Assembly: GCF_933775445.1 (NCBI RefSeq)
Contig: NC_065874.1
Coordinates: forward strand, 31,876,501 to 31,940,500
Reading direction: 5' to 3'
Source: Argentina anserina
Taxonomy: Eukaryota; Streptophyta; Magnoliopsida; Rosales; Rosaceae
Length of the DNA stretch: 64,000 bases
A program made the translations under genes and the position numbers. Position 1 is the stretch's first letter, and every line of letters begins with the position of its first letter. A model generated the notes under the pieces. It did no database searches and was not told the DNA's origin. It worked only from the letters and a program-made list of their open reading frames with translations. Shown here one piece after another: positions 62,816 to 64,000 of the stretch.

Positions 62816-62890
62816 TTCAGTTCAGTTCAGTTTAGTCGGTTTTTAAGATGAATGAAACCATAAACCGAAACCGAAAAAATCGGTTGTTAA
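62260..62890. repeat. MITE-like repeat with CGGTTT motifs, interrupted
   Basis: Left part carries ATCGGTTTGG, AATCGAAAATCGAAAACCGA and TTCGGTTTCAGTTTCGGTTT; the right end carries inverted AAACCGAAACCGAAAAAATCGGTT. Layout resembles the hAT MITE at 60195, but I could not fix the ends or a target duplication. Confidence 0.45.
62773..62812. repeat. AT microsatellite, 20 units
   Basis: An uninterrupted (AT)20 within the CGGTTT-rich repeat. Confidence 0.95.
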
Positions 62891-63091
62891 TGCAAACTGG
62901 TATTTATCATCATCTTGCCGACATCCCACTTCTCGCCCAATATCGTGTCAATGAGGAAAGGGTCGTCATTGGGCAGTGTTATGCCAATCTCCTCTTCCTC
63001 CGTGAAGGTTACCTGCCCCCAACCTTCCTTTCGTCTCTTGGCGTTGTCCTCCGCAAAGGCACTTTCGTGCGCGGTTTGACATGCTAGAGAT

Positions 63092-63143
63092 TGTACCCGA
63101 CCCCTTCAAGGTAGAGATTGTACCCGACCCCTTTAGGGTAGAC
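63092..63143. repeat. Short tandem duplication in the gypsy fragment
   Basis: GAGATTGTACCCGACCCCTT occurs twice in succession with a short linker, just upstream of the open protease-RT frame. Confidence 0.75.
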
Positions 63144-63169
63144 ATGAACGGCCGCAGAGACAGCTGCCA

Positions 63170-64000
63170 GCGGGTCAAGCTAGAGTGTTTGCAGTGGGTC
63201 AGCGAGACACATGGGTGGAAGGTACATTATCACTTTTTGACTATCTTGCTAGAGTACTGTTTGATACGGGAGCATCAAATTCATTTATTGCTAGTTCGGT
63301 AGTAGAGATGCTAGGATTGATTCCTACACCTCTTGGGAACGCATTATGTGTCACTTCACCCCTTGGAGTGTCCCTTGAGTTAGAGAAAATCTGCAAGGCT
63401 TGTCCGATTGTGATAGGAAGTAGAGAGTTCTCTGCTTCGTTGATTGTGATTCCGAACCACACCTATGATGTGATCTTGGGGATTGATTGGTTGAGACCGC
63501 AGCACGCGGTGATTGATTGTTTTGACATGGTGGTGTCCTTTCATAGACCCGGGGAGCCAGTGTTTCGTTATCGTTGCCTCAAGTCAGATAATGCCATGAG
63601 ATCAAGAGTTTTGGCACATGTGGAATCGTTGGATCAGAAAATAACTACTGCAGACATTATGGTAGTATCTAAGTTTAGTGAGGTGTTCCAAGAGATACCA
63701 GGGCTACCTCCTCGAAGAGTAGTTGATTTCTGCATTGATGTAGTATCTGGTACGACACCTGTGTCAAAGGTGCCCTATAGAATGGGGCAAAATGAACTTA
63801 AGGAGTTGAAAGTGCAGATCGATGAGCTATTGGATCAAGGGTTCATTAGACTTAGTGTTTCACCTTGGGGAGCACCAGTTTTGTTCGTGAAAAAGAAAGA
63901 TGGTTCTCTGCGGTTGTGTGTGGACTACAGAGAACTGAACAAGGTGACCATCAAGAATAGGTACCCCTTACCTAGGATTGATGACTTGTTCGATCAGCTT
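63170..64000 (+). pseudogene. Ty3/gypsy pol fragment: aspartic protease and start of RT, runs off the edge
   Basis: An open frame without stop to the window end (phase of 63263) encodes the gypsy protease ([25 protein letters not shown]) and the N-terminal RT with [35 protein letters not shown] and [19 protein letters not shown] motifs ([15 protein letters not shown] here). It resembles chromovirus elements. It has no upstream ATG, and no gag or zinc knuckle is found before it; coding similarity begins only at about 63170 next to unrelated repeat sequence. The element is thus truncated on the left, or gag is too decayed to see. The rest lies outside the window. Confidence 0.85.

Overview
The window is nuclear DNA from a dicot plant. 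Genes have plant GT-AG introns, plant-specific families are present (class III peroxidase, LOB-domain factor, CIPK kinases, PPR and plant mobile domain proteins), and intergenic DNA is AT-rich and full of plant transposable elements. The repeat spectrum would fit a rosid, perhaps Rosaceae, but that is an impression and not a demonstration. Exon coordinates were derived by reading splice sites and checking that every join keeps frame.

Layout. 0.8-3.3 kb: four-exon class III peroxidase (+). 5.1-8.3 kb: antisense LTR-like tract with a tandem-repeat block, then a foldback element. 8.5-17.2 kb: an endogenous pararetrovirus (florendovirus-like Caulimoviridae), almost complete, with one in-frame stop in its polyprotein. 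It is cut open at its tRNA primer-binding site, fused to a TA microsatellite, and flanked by two inverted arms of an older repeat. 17.3-18.3 kb: two-exon LBD gene (-), convergent with the virus. 21.2-21.7 kb: single-exon gene with a VPFxWExxPGxPK motif (-). 22.5-25.0 kb: TE remnants, including a Mutator-type element with a 9-bp target duplication and an Emigrant-like MITE nested inside it. 25.8-36.2 kb: a Tat-lineage Ty3/gypsy LTR retrotransposon with 5-bp target duplication, decayed gag-pol (protease and most of RT deleted) and an antisense plant-mobile-domain pseudogene between integrase and 3' LTR.

38-59 kb is the gene-rich part: CIPK2-like kinase (+), SLX1 GIY-YIG nuclease (-), PPR and M16-peptidase pseudogene fragments (+), an 87-aa membrane-anchored protein (-), a ten-exon EngB-type GTPase (-), a 5'-truncated LINE-like insertion with target duplication, and a CIPK11-like kinase (-). 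60-64 kb: a hAT MITE with perfect 8-bp duplication, a CGGTTT-rich repeat with a long AT microsatellite, and the start of a Ty3/gypsy chromovirus-like protease-RT frame that runs off the right edge.

Functional links: the two CIPKs belong to the CBL-CIPK calcium signalling network, and SLX1 is a DNA-repair nuclease subunit. As I recall it, SLX1 and CIPK11 are also neighbours in Arabidopsis, so 39-59 kb may be an old syntenic block. The rest of the window is mostly layered mobile DNA. I found no RNA genes, no CRISPR and nothing prokaryotic.
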